Below are positions 1 through 9,960 of a DNA stretch of 64,000 nucleotides, in pieces. Made by a program: the position numbers and the translations under genes. Below the pieces are notes generated by a model. It made no database searches. It saw only the letters and a program-made list of their open reading frames with translations, and was not told where the DNA came from. The stretch is from Bacillus sp. MYb209 (GTDB taxonomy: Bacteria > Bacillota > Bacilli > Bacillales > Bacillaceae_G): assembly GCF_002975175.1 (NCBI RefSeq), contig NZ_PCNZ01000011.1, forward strand, positions 1-64,000, read 5' to 3'. Position 1 is the first letter of the stretch. The number at the start of each line of letters is the position of its first letter.

Positions 1-15
1 AATATGTTTTTTCAT
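1..15 (-). CDS. Start of a further lysis-module gene (partial)
   Basis: A minus-strand ATG overlaps the holin stop codon (TAATG) and opens a frame reading MKKHI before the window ends. Translational coupling of this kind is usual inside phage lysis cassettes, and an endolysin or second holin would be expected here. Only five codons are visible, so the identity is inference from position. Confidence 0.3.
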
Positions 16-440
16 TATTGAACATCTCCCTTTTTATCTTCTTGTTTTTGTTTACTACCTAAAATTTCAACCGCGTTTGTCAAAGCTTGTGGAAGTGGGA
101 TTCCCATACGACCAGCATTTTCTAAAAGTGATAATAATTCATTACCGATAAAGAAAAAGATTGTCGCTTCACGAATTGCGCTATTTGTGCCCAAAACCGC
201 ATCTGCTTGAGTAGCTGCTGCAACCAAAAGAAAAAGCACCACCTTTTTGGCGATGCCTTTGAAACCTACTTTACTTTTTAATTCCCCATTGAATCCTGCT
301 GCAAATACTCCTGTTAAATAATCGATAGCTGCCATAATTACCAAGACTTTCAAAGTTGTATCCCACCCTCCCAAAAAGTACCCACAGAAACCTCCAAAAC
401 CGGTAATAAAGGCTTTTAATAATACATCGATACGATCCAA
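15..440 (-). CDS. Phage holin (toxin secretion/phage lysis holin family)
   Basis: This 141-residue membrane protein should form the lesion that lets the endolysin reach the cell wall at lysis. Hydrophobic stretches lie near residues 10-27, 30-50, 64-80 and 88-105. The tail is polar and charged, as in Phage_holin_4-type holins, and the length fits the family. Translation starts at TTG behind AGAAGGAGG with about 8 nt spacing. It is the last complete gene of the leftward late operon, downstream of the baseplate genes. The endolysin is presumably just outside the left edge. Confidence 0.85.
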   Translation of the reverse strand: MDRIDVLLKAFITGFGGFCGYFLGGWDTTLKVLVIMAAIDYLTGVFAAGFNGELKSKVGFKGIAKKVVLFLLVAAATQADAVLGTNSAIREATIFFFIGNELLSLLENAGRMGIPLPQALTNAVEILGSKQKQEDKKGDVQ

Positions 441-775
441 ATTCTTTCCTCCTTCTTCAAAATAAAAAGAGAAGCACGTTATGTGCCCCTCTTTGTTATA
501 TAAGCCGTATTTTGTTTGAAATTATCATTCCTGATTTAAAGATTCAAAAAAACCTTTGTCTATAATCCTTAACTTCTTGATCTAAATCTTCATATGCATA
601 ATCGTTGTTACAACTTTATTCAATAACACACCTCATAGACATCTCCCATTTTTTTAATACTTCCTCAAATACTACCATTAACTTTTGTTTATCAAGGGAT
701 TCACAATAAAATAATCACTCTCCCTTACCTATTAAAAAATGTTAATATTATAAAAGATAGAAGGAGGTGATTTAA
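441..775. other. Gap between holin and plus-strand accessory gene
   Basis: No intact gene is seen. A hairpin (AAAGAG-AGCAC stem with GTGC-CTCTTT, about 470-498) lies just upstream of the holin start. On the minus strand around 540-640 there is a short open stretch ending in DLDQEVKDYRQRFF that has no start codon and looks like a gene remnant. Positions 721-770 hold AT-rich sequence that could carry the promoter of the plus-strand gene at 776. Confidence 0.4.
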
Positions 776-1504
776 TTGCGTTATGACGATATAAAAGAAT
801 TACTAGCTGAAGTTGAAGAGTCCCTACTAGTAATTAAGGATAAATATGAAGAAGTTACATTGTCTAAAGATGTACGAGAAATTGCTAAGCCAAAAATTTT
901 AGCTACAATGGTCCAATTAAGAAGTTGCTTAGATTATTGCATGAAGGACATTAACGAAATAGTTCTCAAACAAAATGGCGGAAAGCAATACTTCCCATAT
1001 ACTGATACTAAAAGGCGTTTTAAGGAAAAAATCAAGTCCGATTATCCTAAATTACGAAATGAAAACTCTAACGTCTACGCTATATTAGAATCTGTTCAGG
1101 ATTTTAATAACACTGAGTATTCGTGGCTATCCCTACTTTGTAGAAAAGCAAATAAAAATAAACATGACTCACTAATAAAACAGAGCAGACAAGACAACTT
1201 CACAATTGATATTCCAGGATTTATGAAAATTGAGAATAGCACCAATATTACAGTTGAAAATTGTGCGGTTGCTTTTGGAAATGACCTCATACCTTTAAAT
1301 TTCACAATAGACGAGAATGGACAATCTTCTGATCTAAAATTACTAGACAAACGTTTATCTGCTGAACGAATTGACTGGGTTACCTTCAATATAGAAGGGA
1401 CAGATAAGGATGTATTAGAGTTTCTAACAAAATGCACGCGTGAGATTAGATGTATGGTAGAAAAATTATATAAAGAACTCACTAACCAAAGAACTAATCA
1501 TTAA
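776..1504 (+). CDS. Accessory protein with HEPN-like motif, unknown function
   Basis: I do not recognise this 242-residue protein. It starts at TTG behind AGAAGGAGGTGA. The first ~140 residues look all-helical and include SWLSLLCRKANKNKH, an R-x6-H arrangement like the R-x4-6-H motif of HEPN RNases and toxins. The rest (about 145-240) looks like a beta-rich domain followed by a helix. The gene stands alone on the plus strand between lysis and baseplate genes, against the late operon, so it is probably expressed from its own promoter in the lysogen. A HEPN-type antiphage role is inference. Its end overlaps by 4 nt the convergent small gene at 1501. Confidence 0.7.
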   Translation: MRYDDIKELLAEVEESLLVIKDKYEEVTLSKDVREIAKPKILATMVQLRSCLDYCMKDINEIVLKQNGGKQYFPYTDTKRRFKEKIKSDYPKLRNENSNVYAILESVQDFNNTEYSWLSLLCRKANKNKHDSLIKQSRQDNFTIDIPGFMKIENSTNITVENCAVAFGNDLIPLNFTIDENGQSSDLKLLDKRLSAERIDWVTFNIEGTDKDVLEFLTKCTREIRCMVEKLYKELTNQRTNH

Positions 1505-1677
1505 TTATAATTTTCTTTGTGTGCTTTTATCGATAAGGGGCTGTTTGGCACAACAGCCCACCCTTTACAATCAGCCTCTCCACATCTGCATGATAATGTC
1601 ACGAAATACTCGTGATATTCTTCTAACGTAATGCCTGAACGTTTACAATATTCTTCTTCAAATTTTTCTTTTGTCAT
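1501..1677 (-). CDS. Small phage protein with Cys pairs
   Basis: A 58-residue ORF starts at ATG behind AGGTGAGGACACT. It contains a C-R-C plus C-K-G-W arrangement (LSCRCGEADCKGW) that could bind one metal ion together with Cys10. The coding sequence is convergent with, and overlaps by 4 nt, the plus-strand gene that ends at 1504. Function is unknown. It lies downstream of the baseplate genes, so it could be a late gene. Confidence 0.6.
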   Translation of the reverse strand: MTKEKFEEEYCKRSGITLEEYHEYFVTLSCRCGEADCKGWAVVPNSPLSIKAHKENYN

Positions 1678-1833
1678 AGTGTCCTCACCTGTTTTAAGTC
1701 ATATTTTTAAAGGTTATTCGTTATAAACTCTATTTAATCCTTTTAAAAATATTATATGCACCTCTTATGAAATTAACTTTGGGCATCGTTTCAAAATAAA
1801 AAAGCCTGCTTCTGCACGCTTGATTTATTATTT

Positions 1834-3042
1834 CTAAACTGAAAAGCTCATTGCAATATGAACTGTATTTCCACTTTGAACCCCATTTACAAAAATTCCA
1901 CCATCACTCTTTGCTGTGACTTCACAAATTGTTGGCACATTTCCATATGCAAGTGCTGGGAAAGCAATGTTTTGTACTGGTCTAAATCCAGCTGGAAGTG
2001 TTGCAAATATTGTAGTATTTACTGCATTTTTAACTGAACCAATTACCGTAATCTGTTCACCACTTCTTTTATATTTCGGAATCCTGTCAGGTACATTTTC
2101 TACACCAGTTGTTGGAAGGTTTGTCCAATCTTTATCCATTGCTTGTTTAATTGTGCCATCCGGTTTAATTCTGAATGCCTTTGACCAATTCCAGTCAGAA
2201 CCTCCAGGTGTAATACTAGGAACAAATGTACATTCTCCGTTACTAGATTGGTACATTCTCCAACGCGCAGCATCTAAACCGCCACCCTGAATGATACCTG
2301 CTCCTAACGACTCAAACATTGATGTTCCTGCCATTTTTAAGTCACCTGTCATCGTACCGCCTGCTGTCTTGAGGAGATTCGTATTTGGTGTGTTAACTAG
2401 TAACCCAAGCGTCGTGTTATATCTCATGATAACTGCACCTGATGTGTAATCATACAAGTATATCTCTTTATCAGTTCCCGTTTGTCTCCCCGTAATAGCA
2501 AACGCTGGAACATTGTTTATATCATATCTTAAATTGATAGATTCAGGAGCATTAAGTACTAAATGCCCTGTCATTGTATCTCCGGTTTTCTTAACAACAT
2601 CCATCTTATCAACTTTTTTTTGCAACTCATCTATCGTTTTCTTAAGAATCTCAAAATCAGAAATATAGTTTTCTATTTTAATATTTCCCTCTTTAACATC
2701 TCTCTTTAACGAAATTCGGATATCAGGTGTACTCGTTCGCTCTGTACTTTTTTCCATAACGAAATAAGCAGTCCAATCTGCCGATGTTGAAACAGCTTCA
2801 GCAGATAGCGTGTATGCAAATACACCATTCTTTGCATCAATTACTTGGGCATCATCACGCATAAATTGTCCTGTATGATTTTCCGCTTCATATTTGACTG
2901 TGTATCCTGTTAAATCTTCGCTTTTACCTTTGTTCTTTAGATGTACAATAATTTTCAAACCATTTTTATCATTCTGCCGAGAACGGATTGTTTTCGTAAA
3001 CACTGGATCAGCCAAGTCGATAATAATTTCTTCCTCTCGCAT
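1834..3042 (-). CDS. BppU-family phage baseplate upper protein
   Basis: This 402-residue structural protein belongs to the tip of the siphophage tail. Residues 1-125 match the BppU N-terminal type (DLADPVFTKTIRSRQND, then a beta-rich domain). A predicted coiled coil follows at about 128-150. Two TMTG motifs (near 156 and 229) are typical of fibre repeats, and the C-terminal part is beta-rich. In lactococcal phages BppU holds the receptor-binding protein on the baseplate. Here it directly follows the tail-spike gene with 3 nt between the ORFs, so it is probably co-transcribed and carries or connects the host-recognition domain. Confidence 0.85.
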   Translation of the reverse strand: MREEEIIIDLADPVFTKTIRSRQNDKNGLKIIVHLKNKGKSEDLTGYTVKYEAENHTGQFMRDDAQVIDAKNGVFAYTLSAEAVSTSADWTAYFVMEKSTERTSTPDIRISLKRDVKEGNIKIENYISDFEILKKTIDELQKKVDKMDVVKKTGDTMTGHLVLNAPESINLRYDINNVPAFAITGRQTGTDKEIYLYDYTSGAVIMRYNTTLGLLVNTPNTNLLKTAGGTMTGDLKMAGTSMFESLGAGIIQGGGLDAARWRMYQSSNGECTFVPSITPGGSDWNWSKAFRIKPDGTIKQAMDKDWTNLPTTGVENVPDRIPKYKRSGEQITVIGSVKNAVNTTIFATLPAGFRPVQNIAFPALAYGNVPTICEVTAKSDGGIFVNGVQSGNTVHIAMSFSV

Positions 3043-3045
3043 ATA

Positions 3046-5490
3046 CTAAACCCCTTTCTGCAACATCCTACTTTTAATGTGTCTAGTTTGTCTTCTGTTG
3101 CGTTTTGTTTTATTCCTATGTTTTATATTACCCTTTGGTTGTATTGGTTCTAATTCTCGGATTCTAGCGTCTGTTTTTGTTACGTATTCTTGAAAGGCTC
3201 TAACCTGCTGTGAAATCATCCCATACAAACCCTTTCCTGTTTCTTCAGATTCGTTTGGAATGACAATACCATAATGAGTTGGAATGTCATTTGTCGTTAA
3301 AGTTGGTTCCCCCTCTTTACGATCCATACGCATTTCATAAAGTTTGGCTACATCCATTTTAAGGTTATATTGTTTTATATCCCAATTCATTACTTCATCT
3401 AATACATCAAATTTAATGTCTCGGATATTGGTTTTATATTTCCGTTTTGAGGAGACTTTAAAATCCCCTGCAATTATTCCACCATAGAATGAACCTGTAC
3501 CAGATTTAACTTGAAGATACCCATTCTCATAATCCGAATTACGCAACATACAATATTGCATGATAAGATCCGTGTCTCCACCAGAAGAAGTATCAAAAGA
3601 TAATATTCTTTTACCGTTTTTATGGTAATAAAACTTTTGCCCAGCAGTGAAATGCATATTTCCATTTGTGGCTTCAGCGATAAAATCATTTTTTGCTTTT
3701 GCTGCAAAGTTTGTACCAGCTTGTAGGTTCATATATGACAATTGAGATTCAAGTTGCAAATATTCCTCTGCTTTTACGTTTATATCGCCATTTTGACCAA
3801 ATTTAATAATGGCAGGAAAATATAAGTCTGTATTACTTCCACCAATATAACCTCGTGTAATTCCTATCCCTGCTGCTTTAGGATAAATATTTGAATACTG
3901 ATAAAGTGCAAGGGCTCCTTGTGAAGCTGTAATATCATTGTCTCCACCTATAAGTAAAGTGGGTTGTAATTCATTCCTCGAATTTTTGTAGTATCCTAAA
4001 AACATACGAGCAATATCACTTTCCATAATTCGCATGAATTGTTTAGATATGCTTACATAGTTTTTTGTATCATCGGATCTTAAAGTGGTACCACTAATTT
4101 CTCCACCTTTAATTAAATTACCAGTAAGTGTTCCAGCTGTTATAAAATCAGCGACAATTCGCCCATCATATGTAATGGCAGTTTCATATGGGCCATTTAC
4201 TCCCCAAGGGGAATATCCTAATCCATTGATGTTCCACTGCCAAACCTTTGAAGCGGTCATTTCAGATTTTGTGTCCATAATCAAAATACGATCAGGATAA
4301 ACCCTAACATGTCCCCCAAATCCAGAGTTAATAAGATTCGTCGCATTTGCTTTTGCTGCATCTAATATAGAACCAGGCATATCCTTTAATTCATCATGCA
4401 TTTGATCCACTTTACCTGACATATCAGTGAAATTTTCTTTAAAGTTACCGATTGTTAAATTTATATATTCCTTCTTTATTGGATCATATTTATAAGAAAT
4501 AACTTTAGCCTGGATATCGATGTTGTCTTCCACATGCTTGACAGTAACGATATCCCCCATATATACACGTTGCAAAATAGCATAATCCTTATACTCTTCT
4601 GTTTGAGATAGTTCTTGAAACTCAACTTTATATGTCGCTTTAGGTTGGTCAACCTTTTGAATTTCAAACATATCATATGCTGCCCTACGCAAAAGTCTAT
4701 AAGCTTCCTCTAAAGGAACTGCATCATCATCATTTGCGTTCTCACCAAGAGCTGCTTTTATATCTTTGAATTCCACGACTCTTATCTTTGGATGAGGATA
4801 CTTATTTATAAGTGGACTGTTTACATACTTTTCTGGTAAAAATAATCCGTCAAATCCTTGTGGCATAATTTTAGTAATCGGGCTCTTCCAATCCACATCA
4901 CCCTCATAGCCTAATAAATCCTTTTTGTGTTGAATAACAACACCACGATCCATACCACGACTTTTGAGCATTTTAACATCAAAATTATCTCGTTTTAATT
5001 CTCCGCCCCACCGATTGATAAAAGAATTATCTAAACTCGTATCTAACATTGCTTCAACTGGATTTTTCCTTACAATACGTGCACTTGCTATAGTCGGTAT
5101 ATCGGAATAAAAAATAAAAGGATGCTTATATTGGCATCCTGTTGATAAACGGCTCATTGCAGCATTACCGTTTGTGGTTTGAATGAAGATATCTTCTATT
5201 AAATTCTCTGTTAGATCATAAAAGATGTGATAACACTGTACAGTTAGTTCTCCCATACTCGGTTTAGGGTTCACAACACGGAATAACTGGTCACCATCTG
5301 GCGTGGGAACTTTAACGATACTCATACCATCGATATCAATTCCGTATGGAGCGAATAACGGATAACTAAATGTAAATGCAAATAAACCGTTGAGCTCTTC
5401 CTCAACAGTTGCATTGTAAATATTCTTATCCAGAATACCGATTCCATTATGTGTGAAATCAGTCTCATTTGGTTTATATAGTGTAATCAT
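3046..5490 (-). CDS. Tail-associated protein / tail spike (prophage endopeptidase tail family) with S74-like C-terminus
   Basis: The 814-residue protein follows Dit, as the Tal protein of siphophages does. The N-terminal ~350 residues match the prophage endopeptidase-tail type that forms the tail tip hub, and a long beta-rich shaft follows. Near residue 680, SSKRKYKTNIRDI starts a segment that resembles the intramolecular-chaperone (peptidase S74) region of tail spikes. The protein ends in a very basic stretch. I chose ATG at 5490 because it overlaps the Dit stop (ATGA) and has AAGGTGGAG upstream; a GTG at 5502 is also open. Role: tail tip, possible cell-wall digestion and receptor contact. 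Confidence 0.82.
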   Translation of the reverse strand: MITLYKPNETDFTHNGIGILDKNIYNATVEEELNGLFAFTFSYPLFAPYGIDIDGMSIVKVPTPDGDQLFRVVNPKPSMGELTVQCYHIFYDLTENLIEDIFIQTTNGNAAMSRLSTGCQYKHPFIFYSDIPTIASARIVRKNPVEAMLDTSLDNSFINRWGGELKRDNFDVKMLKSRGMDRGVVIQHKKDLLGYEGDVDWKSPITKIMPQGFDGLFLPEKYVNSPLINKYPHPKIRVVEFKDIKAALGENANDDDAVPLEEAYRLLRRAAYDMFEIQKVDQPKATYKVEFQELSQTEEYKDYAILQRVYMGDIVTVKHVEDNIDIQAKVISYKYDPIKKEYINLTIGNFKENFTDMSGKVDQMHDELKDMPGSILDAAKANATNLINSGFGGHVRVYPDRILIMDTKSEMTASKVWQWNINGLGYSPWGVNGPYETAITYDGRIVADFITAGTLTGNLIKGGEISGTTLRSDDTKNYVSISKQFMRIMESDIARMFLGYYKNSRNELQPTLLIGGDNDITASQGALALYQYSNIYPKAAGIGITRGYIGGSNTDLYFPAIIKFGQNGDINVKAEEYLQLESQLSYMNLQAGTNFAAKAKNDFIAEATNGNMHFTAGQKFYYHKNGKRILSFDTSSGGDTDLIMQYCMLRNSDYENGYLQVKSGTGSFYGGIIAGDFKVSSKRKYKTNIRDIKFDVLDEVMNWDIKQYNLKMDVAKLYEMRMDRKEGEPTLTTNDIPTHYGIVIPNESEETGKGLYGMISQQVRAFQEYVTKTDARIRELEPIQPKGNIKHRNKTKRNRRQTRHIKSRMLQKGV

Positions 5491-6170
5491 AAAAATCTCC
5501 ACCTTGGTTCAACTATAATTTTAGTAACTGTTTCAGACCATGAAATTGAATTTATTCCATCTTTAAAAAGTGGAAATTCGCCTATCATTTTAGAATTCAT
5601 TGATGTTGTTCCAACATATGCTTCTAGTAGATCTGAATCGATGGTAACGGAATAAGCCACTCCTTTTATTCGGAACGATATATCATTAATAGTAACCGTT
5701 ATATCACCGCTACCATAAACCACTAATTTCGGCTCGGATTCTACTGTTCCAGGATTTAAAATGCTTTCTGGTTTTGTTAATACTATTGGTGCTGTATCAA
5801 TATATTCAAAAGGATCAAGCGTAAATTCCACTTCAAACTCTCCATGTTCTTCAATGTCATTAGCGATATCCCCGATTTTCACATGTTTTATTTTCCGATA
5901 TACTTCATCATCAGTAAAAAACAGCGTTTTTCCATTAATAAATAATGACTTCACACGTCTTATTAATGGTTTTATGTTTTCATTTTCAAGCAAGTTGAAT
6001 TTGACTTTAAAAGGGACATCTTTATACGCCCCTTTCTTTGTAAGCGAACCATGTCTACCAGGAACAATTATATGCTCTACTTCTTGTTCGGCGGTTGGAA
6101 TAACTGGACGACCTACCATATATACTCCGAAACTACTTACTAATTCATTGTCAATTCCCATGTCCAGCAA
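5487..6170 (-). CDS. Distal tail protein (Dit family)
   Basis: This 227-residue protein matches the phage tail-component/Dit family, whose rings join the tail tube to the baseplate. The N-terminal region has the typical GRHG...KKGAYKD...KFNL pattern followed by a conserved FEYIDT segment near the middle. The TTG start at 6170 has GGGAGGAATTAAA upstream. The stop overlaps the next start by 4 nt. Position between tape measure and Tal supports the call. Confidence 0.85.
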   Translation of the reverse strand: MLDMGIDNELVSSFGVYMVGRPVIPTAEQEVEHIIVPGRHGSLTKKGAYKDVPFKVKFNLLENENIKPLIRRVKSLFINGKTLFFTDDEVYRKIKHVKIGDIANDIEEHGEFEVEFTLDPFEYIDTAPIVLTKPESILNPGTVESEPKLVVYGSGDITVTINDISFRIKGVAYSVTIDSDLLEAYVGTTSMNSKMIGEFPLFKDGINSISWSETVTKIIVEPRWRFL

Positions 6171-6171
6171 T

Positions 6172-9100
6172 TTAATTCCTCCCTATCCCTATTTTTGCAT
6201 TACGTCCCCGTTGAGCAAGAACACTATCAATCTCTTCACCCATTAGTTTAATATCCCTATCATTCCTTACAACTGGATTATTAATATTGATAATTGTTGG
6301 CTCTTTTGACATAGTTGCTGCAATACCTTCACCAATTGCTCCTAATGTCTTTTTATTAAGAGGTAGTACTCCTTCTGGTCCCGCTTCACCAGCACCTTGT
6401 AAATTCCCACCGTTCATACCGAAGATAGTTGGTCTAGTGAAAATACCACCTTTAGCACGCCATTGAACATTAAGACCAGATGGATACGTAATGTCTTTCC
6501 CTAAAACGTTTTTCGTACTAGTTTCCAAACTAAAGTGTGGCATTTTGGGCATTTCAGGCTTTGGAATTTTCAATTTCAGATTGTCAAAGAAGCCTTTAAT
6601 TTTATCAATGAATCCCTTCACCCCATCAACCGCATCTCTTATTGGATCCATAATAAATCTTTTCGCTGCTTCAAACTTTTCTTGTGCAGCATTCTTTACA
6701 GCATCAAATTTTTCACGTGCTGAATTATACAAACTCTCGAATTTTTCTTTAGCTGAGTTATAAGCTTCTGTAGCCGGTTGAACTACATATTGTTTTACTA
6801 AATTCCACGCTGCAAGTGTATAGGATTTTATTTTTTCCCAATTTCCTAATATCCAGTTTGCCAAATCTCCAAGTTTTTCTTTTGTTGTATTCCACAATTC
6901 TTGTACTGGTTGGATAACATACTGTTTTATTAAATTCCATCCTGCCAACGTATAAGACTTAGCAAGCTCCCATTGTGAACTTAACCAAGAAACTAAATCA
7001 GAGAATTTTTCTTTCACTAAGTTCCATGTCTCCTGAACTGGTTGAATGATATATTGTTTAAATAAACCCCATCCAATTTGTGCCGCAGCCTTTGCTATTT
7101 CCCATTGTGTACTAAGCCAGCTAACTAACTCGCCGATTTGTCCACTTACCCAATTGTAAGCTTCTTGAATCGGCTGAATAATATATTGAGATATTGCCGC
7201 CCAAGCAATTTGTGCACCTGCCTGTATTAATAGCCACCCTGCTTCGAGAACCGTAGAAATTAACGAAATAATAGGATCTAAGACTGTGAGAATGGTATTC
7301 CAAGTTTCCTGCCAGGCTTGTGTTAATGTTCCCCACAATTCTGACGCTGTTTCGACAAGAGACGACCAACAAGAAGATGCAGTTTCGACAATTCCAGACC
7401 ATAAATCACTAAAAAATTGACCAATCGGATCAAAGAAACTATGCATCATTTCTGTAAATGAAGACCACGATTCAGAAAAGAATTCAACAATAGAATTCCA
7501 TGTATCACTACATATCTGACCTATATCCTTCCACAAATCGCTAAAAAACTGACCTATTGGGTCAAAAAATTCATGCATCATTTCAACAAAAGATGACCAA
7601 GCTTCTGAGAAATACTCAACTGTGGAATCCCACCCATCACTACAAGCTTGAACTATACCAGACCACAAGTCACCAAACCATTCTTTAAAATCCGACCACT
7701 TTTTAGAAAGCCAGTCGGTTATGGCTCCCCAGTTTTTTATCACCAATACAAGTGCTGTAATCCCAACTATAGCAGCCATAACAACTGCAATGATCGGTAA
7801 TAAAGCTCCATCTAGTGCCATGAATGAAACAGCTAGTGCGGCAATAATTGGTGTCAAAATAAGAAATGCTGTACCTAATAACCCTAAAACAGTAATAAAC
7901 TGTTGAATTGGTTCTGGTAGTTTAGTAAACCACTCAGATACCTTCTTTACTCCATCAACTACTTTAGGTAAAATTTCTTTCGTCATATCTGTTAATACTT
8001 TTCCTATTGGTTCTAGTGCTGTTTGTGTTTCACGTAATGCGCTTTGGAATTGTTGACCTAATGATTCTTCTTGAAGCTTTTTCATTTCATCCATACGCCC
8101 ATTTACATCACCAAGGCCACCGTTTACATCAGTAAGCCCTAATACAGCTTTCGCTCCCATGTCTTCCCAACGAGTTGCGAACAATCCAACGCCAATTTGA
8201 TTTTGTTTGACTTTGTCGTCCATGCTTCCCAAATCGCCTATTACAGCTTTAAACACATCGGCGGCTGTTGCTTTACCATCGTTAAAAGCTTTCCAAACGC
8301 CTTGAGTCTCTTTTGAAAGCCCTGCAAAAGCATCCGCGGTTCCTTTTGAACCGTCCTGTACCTTCTTTCCGAATTCGGCAACTGTGTCATTGATATAATC
8401 CAAATTATAAGCACCATCACGCGTTCCATTCGCAAGAATGGTAAACATTTCTTGAGCACTAAAACCACCTTGTTTGAATAAAGGCGCATATTCAGAAAGG
8501 TTATCAAATAACTCGTCTGAATAATTTAGACCTTCTTGGGCACCTGCTGCTAGTAAATCAAATGTTTCTTGTGTAGATAAACCAAATTGACTCATCAATT
8601 GTCCTGCACCACGAGTTGCTTCGTTTAAGTCCACATCATAAACCTTTGCAAGTGTTAAAACATTTTCTGATGCCCCTTGTAATTCTTCATGTGGAACATC
8701 ACGCATATTTTGATAGACTTTTATTAGCGCATTGTCTACCTCTTCAAGGTTTTCACCAAATCCCTTTTTCCATGTATCTACCGCTATTTTCTGAAGGTTC
8801 TCAGCACCTTTTTCAGTCAATCCCAATGAAGCTTGAATTTTTCTTTGCGACCCATCAAATTCTATAGCGACACCTGCGACTGATTTACCAAGTTCAATCA
8901 GTTTTTCAGACATTCCCTGCAATATCTGAGTAGCTTCCAACATATTGTGCAAGTCCATTTTCTTACCTAGTTCGGCCATACCATCTGCCGCTTGTGAACC
9001 ACTTCTCCCAACACTTTGCAATGAATTCTCGAATTGCTTCAATGTGGTTTTAGCTTGGTTTAACTTCGTCTCAAGTTGTTGCACCTCTGTGGAATTCTCA

Positions 9101-9723
9101 CCATATACACGCTTTGCTGCACTTAATTGCTGTTCTAAATTGTGTACAACTCTATCGGTCATTTCCATTTGCTGACGTAGTTGTTTTTGTGCCAACTCTA
9201 ACTTATCTGCTTCACTAGCATTTTGACCTAATTCAGCATTTTGAAGCTTAAACGAGCTTGTTAAACGCTTTTGTTCCGCTTCAAGCTGTTTAGTATTAGC
9301 TTCAAGTTTCTCCATGTCTTCACGTGCTTCTCGTGCTTCAGTTGCTTGCTCTGAAAGACCTTCGTTGACTCTTTTCATTGCATTATTAAGTGAAGTTTCA
9401 GCACGTTCCGCATCAAGCAATTTACCGTACATTTTATTGAGTTGTTCAGCGGTGGTATTAGTATCCTTAGACATTGCTTCAAATTCAGCACGTAACATCG
9501 ATGTACGTTTCTTAGCTGCTTCCATTTGGATTTCTAACTTTTTCTTTTCAGCTGCTAATTTATCAGTCATTGTCGCATCTTGACCCATTGCTGCAATATG
9601 ATTTTTATATTCTTTTGCTGCATTATTCATAACCATGTTAATTTGCTTCAATGTCTGAGCATACTGAACCTGACCATCCATCTTGAAATTAAGAACAACA
9701 TTTCTTTCTTTATTCCCTGGCAT
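6172..9723 (-). CDS. Phage tail tape measure protein
   Basis: The 1183-residue protein sets tail length and is later ejected with the DNA. Residues 1-260 are a long coiled coil rich in Lys, Glu and Gln. A TP901-type tape-measure core follows. A hydrophobic segment lies at about 605-662. The region after it contains Trp-rich tandem repeats of 44 residues: QYIIQPVQETWN-type units at 6776, 6908, 7040 and 7172, and DPIGQFFSDLW-type units near 7440 and 7573, all spaced 132 bp. The gene follows the frameshifted tail-assembly chaperone genes, the standard siphophage order. Confidence 0.95.
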   Translation of the reverse strand: MPGNKERNVVLNFKMDGQVQYAQTLKQINMVMNNAAKEYKNHIAAMGQDATMTDKLAAEKKKLEIQMEAAKKRTSMLRAEFEAMSKDTNTTAEQLNKMYGKLLDAERAETSLNNAMKRVNEGLSEQATEAREAREDMEKLEANTKQLEAEQKRLTSSFKLQNAELGQNASEADKLELAQKQLRQQMEMTDRVVHNLEQQLSAAKRVYGENSTEVQQLETKLNQAKTTLKQFENSLQSVGRSGSQAADGMAELGKKMDLHNMLEATQILQGMSEKLIELGKSVAGVAIEFDGSQRKIQASLGLTEKGAENLQKIAVDTWKKGFGENLEEVDNALIKVYQNMRDVPHEELQGASENVLTLAKVYDVDLNEATRGAGQLMSQFGLSTQETFDLLAAGAQEGLNYSDELFDNLSEYAPLFKQGGFSAQEMFTILANGTRDGAYNLDYINDTVAEFGKKVQDGSKGTADAFAGLSKETQGVWKAFNDGKATAADVFKAVIGDLGSMDDKVKQNQIGVGLFATRWEDMGAKAVLGLTDVNGGLGDVNGRMDEMKKLQEESLGQQFQSALRETQTALEPIGKVLTDMTKEILPKVVDGVKKVSEWFTKLPEPIQQFITVLGLLGTAFLILTPIIAALAVSFMALDGALLPIIAVVMAAIVGITALVLVIKNWGAITDWLSKKWSDFKEWFGDLWSGIVQACSDGWDSTVEYFSEAWSSFVEMMHEFFDPIGQFFSDLWKDIGQICSDTWNSIVEFFSESWSSFTEMMHSFFDPIGQFFSDLWSGIVETASSCWSSLVETASELWGTLTQAWQETWNTILTVLDPIISLISTVLEAGWLLIQAGAQIAWAAISQYIIQPIQEAYNWVSGQIGELVSWLSTQWEIAKAAAQIGWGLFKQYIIQPVQETWNLVKEKFSDLVSWLSSQWELAKSYTLAGWNLIKQYVIQPVQELWNTTKEKLGDLANWILGNWEKIKSYTLAAWNLVKQYVVQPATEAYNSAKEKFESLYNSAREKFDAVKNAAQEKFEAAKRFIMDPIRDAVDGVKGFIDKIKGFFDNLKLKIPKPEMPKMPHFSLETSTKNVLGKDITYPSGLNVQWRAKGGIFTRPTIFGMNGGNLQGAGEAGPEGVLPLNKKTLGAIGEGIAATMSKEPTIININNPVVRNDRDIKLMGEEIDSVLAQRGRNAKIGIGRN

Positions 9724-9739
9724 TTTCTCACCTCATTCC

Positions 9740-9955
9740 TCAATAAAATGGTGTCTGATCTAACGTGTAGACTTGTTTTGGTTTCTCTTCAACTAATGCA
9801 TCCGGATTGTTGTATCGAAGATGCATAATGTATTGTTTTAAAAAATGATTAGGAGTGATTTTCCAAAAGTCATCCATACTTAAACCAAGCAATGTGTTAC
9901 CAACATAAAAATAAAAATCCCAGTCTAATTCAGACTGAGATTCCTTGGTAAACAC
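9740..9955 (-). CDS. Tail assembly chaperone, frameshift part (gpT-like)
   Basis: The frame codes 71 residues from a GTG at 9955, but no good ribosome binding site precedes it. It lies in the -1 frame relative to the upstream gene, which ends in the slippery run A AAA AAG directly before its TAA. Reading through the slip gives ...DEKK-VKNVFTKES, continuous with this frame. As in lambda gpG/gpGT, it is probably made as a fusion of about 200 residues that recruits the tape measure during tail assembly. The location just before the tape-measure gene fits. Confidence 0.75.
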   Translation of the reverse strand: MFTKESQSELDWDFYFYVGNTLLGLSMDDFWKITPNHFLKQYIMHLRYNNPDALVEEKPKQVYTLDQTPFY

Positions 9956-9960
9956 ATTCT

